The notes under the pieces: generated by a model
What the model saw: only the letters and a program-made list of their open reading frames with translations
What the model was told of the DNA's origin: nothing
Databases searched by the model: none
DNA from: Clostridiales bacterium
Lineage (GTDB): Bacteria; Bacillota; Clostridia; TANB77; CAG-508
NCBI GenBank assembly: GCA_004553715.1
Contig: SFKP01000021.1
Coordinates: forward strand, 1-31,458
Direction of reading: 5' to 3'
DNA length: 31,458 nt
Shown here: positions 8,933 to 17,407 of the stretch, piece by piece
Layout: every line of letters starts with the position of its first letter
Numbering within the stretch: the first letter of the stretch is position 1
Position numbers and translations under genes: made by a program

Positions 8933-9556
8933 ATGGAAGAATTTTATACAATAAGCAATAATTCGGAAGCAGAGATAATAGAAAAAAAGTCAAAATTTAT
9001 TGCACATATATTTTATGTAGAAAGCATTGAAGAAGCAGAAAAATATCTTAAAGCAACAAGAAAAAAATACCATGATGCAAGACACAACTGTTTTGCATAT
9101 GCAATAGAAACAATAGATGGTGGAATTGCTGTTAAATATAATGATGATGGAGAACCAGCAGGAACCGCAGGTTCTCCTATATTAAAAATCTTGTTAGAAA
9201 AAGGTATTACTAATGTATTAGTAGTGGTAACAAGATATTTCGGTGGGATTTTATTAGGAACAGGGGGACTTGTTAGAGCATATACAAAAACTACTCTTGA
9301 AGCATTAAATAAAGTCGAAATTATAAAAAAAGAAAAGGGATGCGAAATCGAACTTGAAATCGAATATTGTGATTTAGAGTCGGCTAAAAAATACCTGTAT
9401 GACATAGGTGTAAAGTCAATAAAAGTAGAATTTTTAGAGAAAGTAAAATTAAATGCTGAAATACCTAAAAATATGTTGAAATATATAGAAACAGAGGATG
9501 TCAAAAAAAACTTTAAAATCCTAAAATACAATATTTTAGAAGAAAAAATTATTTAG
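8933..9556 (+). CDS. YigZ/IMPACT-family protein
   Basis: A 207-residue protein. The N-terminal UPF0029/IMPACT domain shows KSKFIAHIFYV, HDARHNCFAYAI, DDGEPAGTAGSPIL and VVTRYFGGILLGTGGLVRAY. The C-terminal ferredoxin-like part (about residues 140-205) matches the DUF1949 region. The family is linked to translation control by homology to yeast Yih1, but the bacterial role is unclear. The length is normal. It follows the flavoprotein gene by 26 nt and has aaggaat upstream. Confidence 0.9.
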   Translation: MEEFYTISNNSEAEIIEKKSKFIAHIFYVESIEEAEKYLKATRKKYHDARHNCFAYAIETIDGGIAVKYNDDGEPAGTAGSPILKILLEKGITNVLVVVTRYFGGILLGTGGLVRAYTKTTLEALNKVEIIKKEKGCEIELEIEYCDLESAKKYLYDIGVKSIKVEFLEKVKLNAEIPKNMLKYIETEDVKKNFKILKYNILEEKII

Positions 9557-9603
9557 AACTTAAAGGGTTACAAGCAAAAATAGAAAAATTTTCCAAAAAA
9601 GGC

Positions 9604-9632
9604 TTGCATTAGGAAGAAAAACATAATATAAT
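9604..9632 (+). promoter_or_regulatory. spo0A promoter
   Basis: TTGCAT at 9604-9609 and a perfect TATAAT at 9627-9632 are spaced by 17 nt, 47 nt upstream of the spo0A start codon. Confidence 0.7.
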
Positions 9633-9637
9633 GCAAA

Positions 9638-9654
9638 TTGTAAAATTTTTACAA
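9638..9654. promoter_or_regulatory. Operator-like dyad at the spo0A transcription start
   Basis: TTGTAAAA-T-TTTTACAA is an 8+8 bp perfect dyad placed 6 nt after the -10 box, where a repressor would block initiation. It is not a clear Spo0A box (TTTGTCGAA type), so the binding protein is unknown. Confidence 0.45.
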
Positions 9655-9678
9655 ATATATTTTTAGGGAGGTATAATT

Positions 9679-10500
9679 TTGAATGACAAAATCACAGTTT
9701 TAATAGCGGATGATAATTCAGACTTTACAACAACGTTAGTCAATTTCTTAGAAAAAGAAAATGATATGGAGGTAATTGGAGTTGCACACAATGGGAAAGA
9801 AGCATGCGAGATGGTTTTTAATACTAATCCAGATGTTTTACTATTAGATGTAATAATGCCACATTTAGATGGGTTAGGAGTATTAGAAAAAATCAATGAA
9901 TCAGACATGAAGAAAAGACCAATGTGTATAATGTTATCAGCAGTGGGACAATCTAAAATTACACAAAAAGCAATTAGCTTAGGAGCAGAATACTATGTAG
10001 TAAAACCTTTCGATATCGAACTTTTAATAAAAAGAATAAGAGAAATTAAAAATTATCAGCCAATAACTGCAAGTACTTGCTATAGTAGTAACAAGGAAAT
10101 CAAAATACCATACATAGAAATATCTGGGGAAAATAAAAAAGATGAAGAAAATTTAGAAGCATTGGTAACAAACCTAATTCATGAATTAGGAGTCCCAGCA
10201 CATATTAAAGGATACCAATACTTAAGAGAAGCAATAATGATGGTAATAAATGATATAGATATAATAAACCAAATAACAAAACAATTATATCCAGACATAG
10301 CAAAGCGTTATGGAACAACTCCATCGAGAGTTGAGCGTGCAATACGTCATGCGATAGAAGTAGCTTGGTCAAGAGGAGAACAACAAACAGTTGAAAGAAT
10401 TTTTGGCTATACTATTTCAGCAGCAAAAGGCAAACCAACAAACTCAGAATTTATAGCGATGATAGCTGACAAATTAAGATTAGAAATAAAAACTGCATAA
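9679..10500 (+). CDS. spo0A: Sporulation master regulator Spo0A
   Basis: Response regulator that starts endospore formation when phosphorylated. The N-terminal receiver domain has the acidic pair D11/D12, phospho-acceptor D57 (PDVLLLDVIMPHLDG) and the Lys of VVKPFD. The C-terminal Spo0A DNA-binding domain covers about residues 155-270, with LIHELGVPAHIKGYQYLREA and the recognition-helix region TPSRVERAIRHAIEVAW. The length of 273 is normal. It starts with TTG at 9679, with agggaggt 6 nt upstream. It is monocistronic, between its own promoter and a strong terminator. This is the best single indication of a spore former. Confidence 0.97.
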   Translation: MNDKITVLIADDNSDFTTTLVNFLEKENDMEVIGVAHNGKEACEMVFNTNPDVLLLDVIMPHLDGLGVLEKINESDMKKRPMCIMLSAVGQSKITQKAISLGAEYYVVKPFDIELLIKRIREIKNYQPITASTCYSSNKEIKIPYIEISGENKKDEENLEALVTNLIHELGVPAHIKGYQYLREAIMMVINDIDIINQITKQLYPDIAKRYGTTPSRVERAIRHAIEVAWSRGEQQTVERIFGYTISAAKGKPTNSEFIAMIADKLRLEIKTA

Positions 10501-10514
10501 AGATGAATTATTAA

Positions 10515-10548
10515 AACGAAAACCCGAGATATATCTCGGGTTTTCGTT
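10515..10548 (+). terminator. spo0A terminator
   Basis: A strong hairpin: aacgaaaacccgagat pairs with atctcgggttttcgtt over 16 bp with almost no loop, starting 14 nt after the spo0A stop codon. The T tract is built into the 3' arm. Confidence 0.85.
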
Positions 10549-10671
10549 ATGCCAAAAGGGACGGGGAATTTTGGCACATATTTGCCAAAAGGGACAGACT
10601 TTTTGCAAATAATGAACTAAAAACGCTAGACAAAAACTTAAGTCCCCGTGTCTGAAGGTGTCCCCTTGTCT
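10549..10671. repeat. REP/MITE-like element, copy B
   Basis: A single-unit copy of the element seen at 3690-3857: gggacggggaattttggca at the left, and gtccccgtgtctgaaggtgt then ccccttgtct at the right. It abuts the spo0A terminator. The stretch 10672-10760 shows no gene and no convincing promoter. Confidence 0.75.
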
Positions 10672-10776
10672 AGGTTTTTATAAAGTGTCAAATAATTTTC
10701 GTAAATATATCTCGTCTTTTTATCTGTTTTGTGATATTATATATAAGTAGCAATTTTATAAAGATTGGAGAAAGAA

Positions 10777-11532
10777 ATGGAAGAAAATATAAGACTACAA
10801 AAGTTTTTAGCAGAAGAAGGCATTGCATCAAGAAGAAAATGTGAAGAGTTTATAAAACAAGGGAAAGTAAAAGTAAATGGAATAACTATAACAGAACTCG
10901 GCACTAAAATTAATCCTAAAAAAGATAAAGTAGAATTTTTAGGAAGAACAATAAATCAAAAAGAAAACAAAGAGTATACTTATATTTTACTAAACAAACC
11001 AATAGATTATGTGACAACAGCTAAAGATCAATTTGATAGAAAAACAGTTTTAGATTTGGTAAAAACAAATAAAAGATTAGTTCCTGTTGGAAGATTAGAT
11101 ATGTATACATCAGGAGCATTAATTCTTACAGATGATGGAGATTTTGTGTATAAAGTGACTCATCCAAAACATGAAATAACAAAAACTTATACTGTCACAC
11201 TTATGGGTATTCCAACAGATGAGGAAATTGAAACATTAAGAAATGGTGTAGACATTGGAGATTTTGTAACAAGCAAAGCAAAAGTAAGAATTATTAAAAC
11301 TGATTATGAGAAAAACAGGTCAAGGTTAGAAATTGTAATACATGAAGGAAAAAATAAGGAAGTTAGAAGAATGTGTGAAGCAATTGATAAAAAAGTACTA
11401 GCGCTTCACAGAACAAAAATTGGGAATATATCAGTAAAAGACTTAGAGATGGGGACTTGGAGATATTTAAGACCTAGAGAGGTAACAGAAATTTTAAAAG
11501 GAACAACTATACATAAAATGGAGGAAAAATGA
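10777..11532 (+). CDS. RluB/RsuA-family rRNA pseudouridine synthase
   Basis: A 251-residue protein. The N-terminal S4 RNA-binding domain (about 5-60) has LQKFLAEEGIASRRKCEEFI. The catalytic domain has GRLDMYTSGALILTDDGD, with the catalytic Asp in GRLD, and later HEGKNKEVRRMCEAI. Enzymes of this family isomerise uridine in rRNA: 23S for RluB, 16S for RsuA. The RluB-like reading is favoured by the operon but not proven. The start is the ATG at 10777, because ggag sits 6 nt upstream; an upstream in-frame TTG at 10765 would overlap that site. It overlaps rsmA by 4 nt (ATGA). Confidence 0.9.
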   Translation: MEENIRLQKFLAEEGIASRRKCEEFIKQGKVKVNGITITELGTKINPKKDKVEFLGRTINQKENKEYTYILLNKPIDYVTTAKDQFDRKTVLDLVKTNKRLVPVGRLDMYTSGALILTDDGDFVYKVTHPKHEITKTYTVTLMGIPTDEEIETLRNGVDIGDFVTSKAKVRIIKTDYEKNRSRLEIVIHEGKNKEVRRMCEAIDKKVLALHRTKIGNISVKDLEMGTWRYLRPREVTEILKGTTIHKMEEK

Positions 11533-12389
11533 GCTTATATAACGAAACAAAATTTATAATGAAAAAATACAACATTTCTGCAAATAAAAGCCTAGGACAA
11601 AATTTTTTAATAGATGATGAAGCAGTATCAACAATAGTAGATACTGCCAAGGTTACGAAAGATGATTTGATAATAGAAATTGGCCCAGGGCTAGGAACTT
11701 TAACTTCTAAGCTATTAGAAAAGGCAGGAAAAGTTATAGCAATAGAATTAGATAAAAAGATGGTATTAGTATTAGAAGATAGATTTAGTTTATATGATAA
11801 TTTTGAGTGTATAAATGAAGATGTTTTAAAAGTAGATTTGGAATCTTTAATATCAGAAGAAAAATCTAAGGGTTTGAAAACAGCAAAAATTGTTGCAAAT
11901 TTACCATATTATATAACTACTCCAATTATTATGAAATTATTAGAAGAAAAATTAGACATTGAAACAATTACTGTAATGATACAAAAAGAAGTAGCAGATA
12001 GATTAGTAGCAGAACCGGGGAAAGCAAATACAGGAGCAATTACTTATGCAATAAATTATTATACAAATCCAAAAGTTGTTTTACAAGTGCCAAACACAGC
12101 ATTTATTCCAGCTCCAGATGTAAACTCCACAGTAATACAATTAGAGGTTTTGCAAAAATCTAAAATTGATGTAATAGATGAAGAGATGTTTTTTAAAGTT
12201 ATAAAATATGCATTTATGCAAAGAAGAAAGACTTTATTAAATTCACTTACAAATAGCAAAATATTAGGAGAAAAAGAATATATTGAAAAAATGCTTTCTG
12301 AATTAGGCATTGAAAAAACTATAAGGGCAGAAAATTTAAGTTTGGAGGAGTTTGCGAAAATTGCAAATTGGATAAAGACCAAAAGTTAA
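11529..12389 (+). CDS. rsmA: 16S rRNA dimethyladenosine transferase RsmA (KsgA)
   Basis: S-adenosylmethionine-dependent enzyme that dimethylates two adjacent adenines near the 3' end of 16S rRNA during small-subunit assembly. Visible motifs are the N-terminal KSLGQNFLID, SAM-binding EIGPGLGTL, and the catalytic NLPYYITTP. FAFMQRRKT-like residues (YAFMQRRKTLLNSL) follow in the C-terminal domain. The length of 286 is normal. It is translationally coupled to the upstream pseudouridine synthase by ATGA. Both act on rRNA, as does era further right. Confidence 0.96.
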   Translation: MSLYNETKFIMKKYNISANKSLGQNFLIDDEAVSTIVDTAKVTKDDLIIEIGPGLGTLTSKLLEKAGKVIAIELDKKMVLVLEDRFSLYDNFECINEDVLKVDLESLISEEKSKGLKTAKIVANLPYYITTPIIMKLLEEKLDIETITVMIQKEVADRLVAEPGKANTGAITYAINYYTNPKVVLQVPNTAFIPAPDVNSTVIQLEVLQKSKIDVIDEEMFFKVIKYAFMQRRKTLLNSLTNSKILGEKEYIEKMLSELGIEKTIRAENLSLEEFAKIANWIKTKS

Positions 12390-12434
12390 TTCTTTTCAAC
12401 TTATTTTGTAGCGTAGAAGGGAATGATTATAAAA
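12390..12434 (+). promoter_or_regulatory. Conserved leader, copy 2
   Basis: The whole gap between rsmA and tsaC. It contains ttgtagcgtagaagggaatg, then attataaaa before the second ATG, nearly the same as 6353-6381 and 13566-13593. TTGTAG-N16-TATAAA is preserved. Confidence 0.6.
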
Positions 12435-13469
12435 ATGGAAACTAAATATTTTGATTTAAGAGAAAAAATAGATGATGAAAAAATAAAAGAAGCGGCAGAA
12501 GCAATAAAAGAAGGAAAATTAGTTTTGTTTCCAACAGAGACTGTTTATGGATTAGGTGCAAATGGATTAGACGAAAATGCGGTTAAAAAGATATATGCAG
12601 CAAAAGGAAGGGCAAGCGATAATCCTTTAATACTCCATATTGCAGATATTAAAATATTAGATAAATTAGTAAAAAGTGTGGGAGATATTGAATCAAAACT
12701 TATAGAAAAATTTTGGCCAGGCCCACTTACTATTATTTTTGAAAAAAAAGAAATTGTACCAAATGTAATTACAGGTGGACTAAATACAGTAGCGATAAGA
12801 ATGCCGGAAAATTTAATCGCCAGAAAATTAATTAGATATTCTAACCTCCCAATTGCTGCACCAAGTGCAAATATTTCTGGCAAACCAAGTGGCACAGTTT
12901 TAGAAGATATAAAAGAAGAATTTGATGGGAAAGTTGATTATATGATAAATGGCGGAAAAGTAAATATTGGCTTAGAATCTACCGTTATAAGAGTAGTAGA
13001 TGGGATTATTCATATATTGAGACCAGGTAAAATTACAAAAGAAAATTTTGAAGATTTGGGTTTTGATGTAGCAATCGAAAAGCAAATATTAGGGGAGTAT
13101 GATGGTAAAGAAAAGGTAATGTCACCTGGGATAAAATATAAACATTATGCCCCAAATACCAAAAGTGTGTTAATATACAGCAAAAACAACGAAAAAATGG
13201 TAGACAAAGTAAAAGAATTAGCTAAAAACGAAAATGCAGTTATTTTGTGTAAAACATCGAATGAAAACAGATATTCAGGATTTGATGTAATATCAATGGG
13301 AGATACTTTAGAAGAGATTAGCAGCAACATATTTACAATACTTAGAAAAAGCGATAAATTAAATAAATCACTTATCATAATAGAAGGAGTAAAAGAAGAA
13401 GGTTTAGGACTTGCAATTATGAATAGATTAATTAGAGCAACTGCACATAACTATATAAAAATTATATAA
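12435..13469 (+). CDS. tsaC: L-threonylcarbamoyladenylate synthase (Sua5/YwlC type)
   Basis: Makes threonylcarbamoyl-AMP from threonine, bicarbonate and ATP, for t6A at position 37 of ANN-decoding tRNAs. The N-terminal YrdC domain (about 1-200) has KLVLFPTETVYGLGAN, AKGRASDNPL and APSANISGKPSGT. The C-terminal Sua5 domain is introduced by MSPGIKYKHYAP and is followed by a Rossmann-like region. The length of 344 fits the long Sua5 form, not the short TsaC form. The ATG at 12435 is preferred to the one at 12423 on ribosome-site spacing. Confidence 0.93.
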   Translation: METKYFDLREKIDDEKIKEAAEAIKEGKLVLFPTETVYGLGANGLDENAVKKIYAAKGRASDNPLILHIADIKILDKLVKSVGDIESKLIEKFWPGPLTIIFEKKEIVPNVITGGLNTVAIRMPENLIARKLIRYSNLPIAAPSANISGKPSGTVLEDIKEEFDGKVDYMINGGKVNIGLESTVIRVVDGIIHILRPGKITKENFEDLGFDVAIEKQILGEYDGKEKVMSPGIKYKHYAPNTKSVLIYSKNNEKMVDKVKELAKNENAVILCKTSNENRYSGFDVISMGDTLEEISSNIFTILRKSDKLNKSLIIIEGVKEEGLGLAIMNRLIRATAHNYIKII

Positions 13470-13510
13470 AATAATTGTAAATGAAAAAATAATAATGTAT
13501 AATAATAAAG

Positions 13511-13593
13511 AATTTTGAAAGAGGATATACAGTTGAAAAATAATTAGAATTTTTCCAATTTAGCTTGTAACATAGGAAGGAATGATTATAAAA
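13511..13593 (+). promoter_or_regulatory. Conserved leader, copy 3
   Basis: It is similar to 6300-6381 over about 80 nt, including gaaaaa.aattagaa.ttttcc, ttgtaacataggaaggaatg and attataaaaATG. Both copies also hold a tiny ORF of four or five codons (ttg or ctg, aaa.., aat aat tag) behind a gaggata/ggagtat site. TTGTAA-N16-TATAAA is present. Confidence 0.6.
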
Positions 13594-14214
13594 ATGGATC
13601 CAAAACTAAAAAATATATTAGAGTGGGCGTACTGCATAATTATAGCAGTGGGGCTTGCCTTATTGGTAAGATATTATTTAGGAACTCCAACAATAGTTCA
13701 ACAAACATCTATGGTAAGTACTTTGCAACCAGGAGAAAGACTTATATTAAGTAGGATTACTAGAACAACTAAGGGAGAATATCAAAGAGGAGATATAATT
13801 ACTTTTGAAGCACCAAGCTCGATAAAAAATTTAGATTATGATAATCCTGTTGCTATATATGAATATGAGCCAAAAGGCTGGTTTAGTAAATTCGTTTACA
13901 AAGTTTTAGAAATAGGTAAAACAAGTTATATTAAAAGAATTATAGGAATGCCAGGAGACCATATATTGATACAAGATGGCAAAGTATTTTTAAATGGTGA
14001 AGAATTAGAAGAACCGTATCTTGCAGAAGGTGTTAAAACATATAGCAACGATTATACAGATATTACAGTGCCAGAAGGATATGTGTTTGCCATGGGAGAT
14101 AACAGAGAATATAGCAAAGATTGTAGGTCATTAGGTTGTATCCCAATAGACAAAATAGAAAGTAAGGTATGGATTAGATTTTGGCCATTAACTAAATTTG
14201 GAAAAGTAGAATAG
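13594..14214 (+). CDS. lepB: Signal peptidase I
   Basis: Membrane-bound serine protease that cleaves signal peptides of exported proteins. One N-terminal membrane segment (about residues 10-28) is visible. The catalytic Ser is in QQTSMVSTL and the general-base Lys in YIKRIIGMPGD. The C-terminal signature is FAMGDNREYSKDCRSLG. The residue before the catalytic motif is Thr where Gly or Asn is common (usual form GxSMxPTL), a small variation. The length of 206 is typical for Gram-positive forms. It is followed by holB after 8 nt. The start at 13594 is chosen by the same spacing argument as for the other leader-bearing genes. Confidence 0.93.
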   Translation: MDPKLKNILEWAYCIIIAVGLALLVRYYLGTPTIVQQTSMVSTLQPGERLILSRITRTTKGEYQRGDIITFEAPSSIKNLDYDNPVAIYEYEPKGWFSKFVYKVLEIGKTSYIKRIIGMPGDHILIQDGKVFLNGEELEEPYLAEGVKTYSNDYTDITVPEGYVFAMGDNREYSKDCRSLGCIPIDKIESKVWIRFWPLTKFGKVE

Positions 14215-14222
14215 GAAAAATA

Positions 14223-15119
14223 ATGGGATTTGAAAATATATTAGGAAATAAAGAAAATAAAAAATTATTAACTAACATATTAGAAACTGAAAATATTTCG
14301 CATAGTTATATGTTTATAGGAAAGCATAGTATTGGAAAACTGCTTTTTGCAAAAGAATTTGCAAAAGGTATTTTATGTAGTAGTAATCCAAAACCATGCA
14401 ATACCTGCATATCTTGCATAAAATTTGATAACAATAATCATCCAGACTTTTTTGTTGTAGAGCCAGAAGAAGGTTCAATAAAAAATGAGCAAATAAGAGA
14501 GTTAAACAAAAAAATATTGGAAAAGCCAATTCAATCCTTAAAAAAGGTATATATTATAAATGATGCAGAAACTATGACAACTCAGGCACAAAATAGTTTA
14601 TTAAAAACATTAGAAGAGCCACCAGAGCATGCAGTGATAATATTAATAACAAGTAATGAACATAAGATGTTAAATACTATTAAATCAAGAGTAGTAAAAA
14701 TATATTTTAATGAATTAGAACAAAAAGACATAGAGCTTATACTAAAAAAAGAATATGGTATAGAAAATACAAATAATGACATTATAAAATATGCTGGTGG
14801 AAGCGTAGAAATGGCATTAAGGCTATATAACAATAACGATTTATATATTAAAATCAATGAAATCTTTTCTAATCTAGATAAAATAGATATTATTGATTTA
14901 TTAAATTCGAAAGAAGAAGTATTTGAAAAAAAGGAGTTTATAGAAGACATTTTAGATTATATAAATATATTATTCTATAACTTATCTAAGAAAGATATAA
15001 GATATATAAACTGCTTAAGAGAAATTATAAACACAAAAGAAAGACTAGCAAGTAATGCAAATTATAATATGACAATGGATAATTTTTTATTTACAGTGTG
15101 GGGGGAAATAAATGATTAG
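14223..15119 (+). CDS. holB: DNA polymerase III delta' subunit
   Basis: Clamp-loader subunit of the replicative polymerase. The N-terminal AAA+ domain begins with GFENILGNKENKKLL. The Walker A region reads GKHSIGKLLFAK. A zinc-binding cluster CNTCISCIKF follows, and then the sensor region SLLKTLEEPPEHAV. The length of 298 is slightly short of the average. It overlaps ricT by 8 nt. The order holB-ricT is the same as holB-yaaT in Bacillus subtilis, which supports both assignments. Confidence 0.92.
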   Translation: MGFENILGNKENKKLLTNILETENISHSYMFIGKHSIGKLLFAKEFAKGILCSSNPKPCNTCISCIKFDNNNHPDFFVVEPEEGSIKNEQIRELNKKILEKPIQSLKKVYIINDAETMTTQAQNSLLKTLEEPPEHAVIILITSNEHKMLNTIKSRVVKIYFNELEQKDIELILKKEYGIENTNNDIIKYAGGSVEMALRLYNNNDLYIKINEIFSNLDKIDIIDLLNSKEEVFEKKEFIEDILDYINILFYNLSKKDIRYINCLREIINTKERLASNANYNMTMDNFLFTVWGEIND

Positions 15120-15993
15120 TATAATAGGAGTAAGATTTAAAAAACCAGGGAAAATATACTTTTTCGACCCTAAAGGGAAAACGGTAGAAAAAGGAATGCA
15201 TGTAATTGTTGAAACAGCGATGGGCAAAGAATATGGAGAAGTTGTTATTACAAATAGAGAACTTCAAGAAAAAGATATTGTTGCACCATTAAAACCAATA
15301 ATAAGAATAGCTACTGAAAAAGATAAAGAAAAACATGAGGAGAATATAAAGCAAGAAAAAGAGGCTTTTAAATTATGTGAAGAAAAGATTAAAGAACATA
15401 AATTAGATATGACTCTAGTTGATGTTGAATATAAATTCGATAGAAGTAAATTACTATTTTTCTTCAAAGCAGATGATAGAATAGATTTTAGAGATTTAGT
15501 TAAAGATTTAGCTGCAATATTTAAAACAAGAATTGAATTAAGACAAATAAATGCAAGAGATGAAGTCAGAAGAATGGGCGGAAACGGAGTATGTGGAAGA
15601 GAATTATGTTGCTGTTCGTTTCTAAATGATTTTGATACTATTTCAATAAAGATGGCAAAAGAACAAAACTATTCATTAAATCCTGCAAAAATATCAGGAA
15701 ATTGTGGAAGGCTTATGTGTTGTTTAAGATATGAGCAAAATGTATATGAAGAAAAATTATCAAGACTGCCAGGAATAGGTTCAATAGTAAAAACAGAAGA
15801 TGGAGAAGGCGAAGTTTGCGGAGTAGAAATTTTAAAAGAACGAGTAAAAGTAAAATTTAAAGACGGAGATGAAAGTTTCTACAAAAGATATGATTTACCA
15901 GATATCAAGATAATAAAAAATATTTCTAAGAAAACGAAAGCAGAAGAACAAGAAGAAAAAGAGTTAGAAGCATTAGAAAATCAAGATAAATAA
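15112..15993 (+). CDS. ricT: RicT/YaaT-family PSP1 protein
   Basis: A 293-residue protein with the PSP1 domain: the region VEYKFDRSKLLFFF, then the Cys-rich signature GVCGRELCCCSFL and SGNCGRLMCCLRYEQ. In B. subtilis, YaaT (RicT) with RicA and RicF forms an Fe-S-containing complex needed for RNase Y function, sporulation and competence. The Cys pattern here is complete. The C-terminal tail is rich in Lys and Glu. Its start overlaps the end of holB. Confidence 0.92.
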   Translation: MISIIGVRFKKPGKIYFFDPKGKTVEKGMHVIVETAMGKEYGEVVITNRELQEKDIVAPLKPIIRIATEKDKEKHEENIKQEKEAFKLCEEKIKEHKLDMTLVDVEYKFDRSKLLFFFKADDRIDFRDLVKDLAAIFKTRIELRQINARDEVRRMGGNGVCGRELCCCSFLNDFDTISIKMAKEQNYSLNPAKISGNCGRLMCCLRYEQNVYEEKLSRLPGIGSIVKTEDGEGEVCGVEILKERVKVKFKDGDESFYKRYDLPDIKIIKNISKKTKAEEQEEKELEALENQDK

Positions 15994-16014
15994 AAAAGAA
16001 TGGTGGTGAAAAAA

Positions 16015-16191
16015 ATGGCATATAAAATTACAGATAAATGTATAAGCTGTGGAGCATGTGCAGCAGAATGCCCAGTTTCTTGCATATCACAAGGAGACAC
16101 AAAATATGTAATCGACAAAAATGTATGTATAGAATGTGGCACATGTGCAGGTGTTTGTCCAGTAGAAGCACCAGTTGAAGATAACGAATAG
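16015..16191 (+). CDS. Two-cluster 4Fe-4S ferredoxin
   Basis: A 58-residue clostridial-type ferredoxin with two CxxCxxCxxxCP motifs (CISCGACAAECP and CIECGTCAGVCP), each binding a [4Fe-4S] cluster. It is a likely electron carrier for the 2-oxoacid:ferredoxin oxidoreductase encoded 1.3 kb downstream. The start at 16015 has ggtggtg 6-7 nt upstream; an ATG at 16000 would have no proper site. A terminator follows. Confidence 0.95.
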   Translation: MAYKITDKCISCGACAAECPVSCISQGDTKYVIDKNVCIECGTCAGVCPVEAPVEDNE

Positions 16192-16205
16192 AAAAATATA
16201 GAAGA

Positions 16206-16243
16206 AGAGCTTGATTAACAATTTAATGTTAATCAAGCTCTTT
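16206..16243 (+). terminator. Terminator after the ferredoxin gene
   Basis: A perfect 14-bp stem (agagcttgattaac with gttaatcaagctct) encloses an 8-nt loop, followed by a short T run. Confidence 0.8.
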
Positions 16244-16257
16244 GGCAAAATATCGTA

Positions 16258-16286
16258 TTGCTAAAATATAAGGGATATAGTATAAT
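16258..16286 (+). promoter_or_regulatory. Promoter of the L,D-transpeptidase gene
   Basis: TTGCTA at 16258-16263 and TATAAT at 16281-16286 are spaced by 17 nt. The start codon is 40 nt downstream, with agagga as ribosome site. Confidence 0.65.
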
Positions 16287-16325
16287 AAAATAAAAAAAGA
16301 AATAGAAGAAATAAAAGAGGAAAAA

Positions 16326-17322
16326 ATGATAAATAAAAAATTAAAAATATTTGTTATAATATCTCTTATTATAGCAATTGTAGAAGTATTGATGATAATA
16401 CATATTAAAAAAGAAACAAAACAAGTAGCTTCAGAATTTAGAAGAAGTTTTTCAAGAAATAACCAACATAGAGGAGCTAGAAGAATTAGAAGAGCTGGTA
16501 GAAATAGAAGAAAAACAAGATGACAAAAAAGATGATAAAATCAACAATAATAATGCAAAACAATCAACCAATTATACAAAAAAATATTATATAAAAGTAA
16601 ATAATGGAGCACAAGTAGTAAATATATATACAAAAGATGAAAATGGGAATTATACAAAACCAGTAAAAGCAATGATTTGTTCAACAGGCGATGATACACC
16701 ACAGTCAGGAACCTATAAGATAGCGTATAGGTGGGAATGGCTAGGACTTTTCGGAAATGTAGCTGGACATTGGGTAACACAAATAGTGGGGAATATCTTG
16801 TTCCATTCAGTGCCATATGTTACAAAATATGATCCAGGAAGTCTAGAATATTGGGAATATGACAAACTAGGAACTAAAGCATCAATGGGGTGTGTACGAT
16901 TAAAAGTAGAAGATGCAAAATGGATATATGATAATTGTGCAAGTGGAACAATAGTAGAGTTTTATTCGGATTCAAATCCAGGACCATTTGGAAAACCAAC
17001 ATCTATGAAAATATCAGATGCAGAGGAGCCTTTTAGAAATTGGGATCCAACAGACCCAAATCCAGCAAATCCATGGAAAAATATAAATAACAGTGAACCA
17101 CAAGAAGAGCCAATAACGCCAGAAAGCCCAACTGATAATCCTAATAATCCAGAAGAACCTGAAGTGCCTGAAGTACCAACCGAACCAGACAATCCAACAG
17201 AAGAACCCGAGGAACCTGAAGTACCAAATGAGCCAGAAAATCCTGAAGAGCCAATTGAAAATCCTGAAGAACCAACAACGCCGACAGAGCCAGAAGCCCC
17301 AGAAGTGCTATCAGCAGAATAA
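16326..17322 (+). pseudogene. L,D-transpeptidase (YkuD), frame interrupted near 16430-16445
   Basis: The N-terminal part has a membrane anchor (about residues 5-26). The zero frame then becomes an Arg-rich nonsense tail that stops at 16523. In the +1 frame the protein continues as NLEEVFQEITN and acidic Glu-rich sequence, then KKYYIKVNNGAQVVNIYT and the YkuD domain with FHSVPYV and ASMGCVRL (catalytic Cys in SxGCxR). These enzymes make 3-3 peptidoglycan cross-links or attach proteins. A Pro/Glu-rich tail of about 65 residues ends the protein and may span the wall. The shift lies between gct and aga (gcttcagaatttaga); one extra T would explain it. No CGG is present, so it is kept apart from the recoding set. 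Confidence 0.75.
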
Positions 17323-17326
17323 AAAA

Positions 17327-17371
17327 TAGACAAAAACTTAAGTCCCCGTGTCTGAAGGTGTTTCTTTGTCT
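17327..17371. repeat. REP/MITE-like element, right half only (copy C)
   Basis: tagacaaaaacttaagtccc followed by cgtgtctgaaggtgt is identical to the right half of copy B, except for a diverged end (ttctttgtct for ccccttgtct). It lies 5 nt after the transpeptidase stop codon. Confidence 0.7.
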
Positions 17372-17382
17372 GCTTTTTTATA

Positions 17383-17406
17383 AGATGGAAAACTCCATCT
17401 TTTTTT
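17383..17406 (+). terminator. Terminator ahead of the por operon
   Basis: agatgga pairs with tccatct around a 4-nt loop and is followed by seven T. The por promoter begins directly after it. Confidence 0.85.
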
Positions 17407-17407
17407 C

